A stretch of DNA of 5,462 nucleotides from Verrucomicrobiales bacterium (GTDB taxonomy: Bacteria > Verrucomicrobiota > Verrucomicrobiia > Verrucomicrobiales > Akkermansiaceae): NCBI GenBank assembly GCA_002729295.1, contig PBTU01000085.1, positions 9,344 to 14,805 on the forward strand, in the 5' to 3' direction. Below are positions 4,431-5,462 of the stretch, piece after piece. The translations under genes were made by a program, and so were the position numbers. The number at the start of each line of letters is the position of its first letter. Within the stretch, counting starts at the first letter, position 1. Below the pieces are notes generated by a model. The model searched no databases. It was given only the letters and a program-made list of their open reading frames with translations, and was not told the DNA's origin.

Positions 4431-5462
4431 TCACTTTCGCGTTCCATCGGGATTTTTGGATTTCGTAAAGTCGGTATTGAGTAATTTCCCAACCGATTTA
4501 ATTGCGCCAAACAATCCCGCAGTTTCTTGAGGAATAATCAGGGCATTGTCAGATTGACCAATGCTTTCGGCTACTTTCTCCTGGGCCTCGAGAGCCTTAA
4601 TTGCCACAACAGCATCAGGATTTTTCTCCAGTGCCCGTGCCATAGCTTCAACTCCTTTTGCCTTACCTTCTTCCTCCCTAGAAGCTTTGAGAAACGCGCC
4701 TTCCGCCTCTAGCCTGTCTTTTTCAAATTCTGCCTCGGCTTTCAGAATCACAGACTTTTTGCTTGCCTCAGCTTCAAGTATTTGAGCCTCTTTTTCCCTT
4801 TCAGCCGTAACGACATTCGCCCTACCTCTTAATTCGGCTGCTCTTTGATCGCTAAGGGCTCTCTGGATTTCGGTAGGAAAGTTAATCTCTTCCATTTCCA
4901 CCCGGGTAATAAGTGTTCCCCACCCACTGGATGCTTCTTCCAAAGCACTTCTTACTTCGAACCCAATTTTCTGTCTCCCCTCGATTATTTCGTCGGTAGT
5001 CATCGAGCCGATTTGTTGTCTCAGGGTGGTTTCTACTAGCTTATAGATCGAAAGGCCTAGATTGTTAACTTCATAGACGGCCCTAACGGGATCAACGATC
5101 CTGAAGTAAACAATAGCATCGGGGTATATTTCAGCGTTATCCTTTGAGATTACAATAATTTGAGGAGGGTCCAATATCTGCTCAGTTGTTTTTAGATCCC
5201 CCGTATCTGCGTTAACCAAAGAAACTTTATGTGATATCTCCATGTTTTCTTTATCTGAGGTTTTTTTCATCTCCACATCAAGATTGCGCTCAAAAGTATA
5301 CACTACTGGAATTTTAACTCCTTCTATAAAAGGAATCATAAAGTTTAATCCTGGCCGGAACATTCTGTTATATTTACCCAAGCGTTGGACCAATCGAACA
5401 TTTCCTTCAGGAACTTGTTGGAGGCATTTCTTTGCAAAAAGAAAGGCGACAATCGTAAAAAC
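4431..5462 (-). CDS. SPFH/Band 7 (stomatin/prohibitin-like, QmcA-type) membrane protein, N-terminus off the right edge
   Basis: The frame is open from the right edge to TGA at 4433-4431, giving 343 visible residues; only the start and part of the N-terminal helix are missing. The fragment begins with the end of a hydrophobic anchor (VFTIVAFLFA), then VPEGNVRLVQRLGKYNR and RPGLNFMIPF (about 17-44), the classic entry into an SPFH domain. KDNAEIYPDAIVYFRI (107-122) and LRQQIGSMTTDEII (147-160) continue the domain. An Ala/Glu/Lys-rich coiled coil spans about 213-278, and the tail has NALIIPQETAGLFGAI (306-321). Such proteins oligomerise on the inner membrane, scaffold microdomains and bind FtsH-type proteases or NfeD partners. 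No NfeD gene follows. Compared with stomatins, roughly 35 extra residues seem to lie between the first strands and EQILDPPQ (about 56-93). Its codons look more AT-rich than those of ctaA and the MFS gene. A TTG at 5393 is not the start, because conserved sequence precedes it. Confidence 0.92.
   Translation of the reverse strand, partial: VFTIVAFLFAKKCLQQVPEGNVRLVQRLGKYNRMFRPGLNFMIPFIEGVKIPVVYTFERNLDVEMKKTSDKENMEISHKVSLVNADTGDLKTTEQILDPPQIIVISKDNAEIYPDAIVYFRIVDPVRAVYEVNNLGLSIYKLVETTLRQQIGSMTTDEIIEGRQKIGFEVRSALEEASSGWGTLITRVEMEEINFPTEIQRALSDQRAAELRGRANVVTAEREKEAQILEAEASKKSVILKAEAEFEKDRLEAEGAFLKASREEEGKAKGVEAMARALEKNPDAVVAIKALEAQEKVAESIGQSDNALIIPQETAGLFGAIKSVGKLLNTDFTKSKNPDGTRK

Noticed and set aside
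4318..5039. Rightward frames at 4318-4530, 4527-4712, 4561-4785 and 4845-5039
   Set aside because: They are antisense to the SPFH gene or its 3' flank; the SPFH motifs settle the coding strand.

Overview
The window looks like ordinary chromosome from a member of the Planctomycetota–Verrucomicrobiota group, most likely Verrucomicrobiota. This is inferred from the mix of a secreted FG-GAP/VCBS (CRTAC1-like) protein, a heme A synthase of the GSGLGCPDWP type, a matching MFS subfamily, tRNA-type promoters and sparse Shine-Dalgarno use; no single marker proves it. There is no phage, IS, CRISPR or obvious defence system.

Layout. Positions 1-1493 (minus) hold the N-terminal 497 codons of a CRTAC1-family FG-GAP repeat protein that starts with TTG and runs off the left edge. 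Positions 1494-1743 are a divergent regulatory region with a candidate promoter on each strand and an inverted repeat. Positions 1744-2721 (plus) encode heme A synthase (CtaA/COX15), and 2711-3925 (plus) encode a 12-segment-type MFS permease. These two genes overlap by about 11 bases and form an operon. Next come a weak hairpin, a near-consensus promoter and a complete tRNA-Thr(UGU) with encoded CCA (4026-4101), followed by a probable terminator. About 300 bases without a convincing gene follow. At 4431-5462 (minus) lies most of an SPFH/Band 7 (stomatin/QmcA-like) membrane protein whose first residues lie beyond the right edge.

How the genes relate. CtaA makes heme A for aa3/caa3-type terminal oxidases; the MFS permease is translationally coupled to it, but its substrate is unknown. 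The FG-GAP protein and the SPFH protein are separate units read toward the left.

The points most worth checking are: the ctaA promoter sits so close to its GTG that the mRNA is predicted to be leaderless; CtaA has Asn where the usual TM2 heme-ligand His is expected, with a His seven residues earlier; the SPFH protein has extra sequence early in its domain; and a short unexplained open frame lies downstream of the tRNA. I found no clear novel system.
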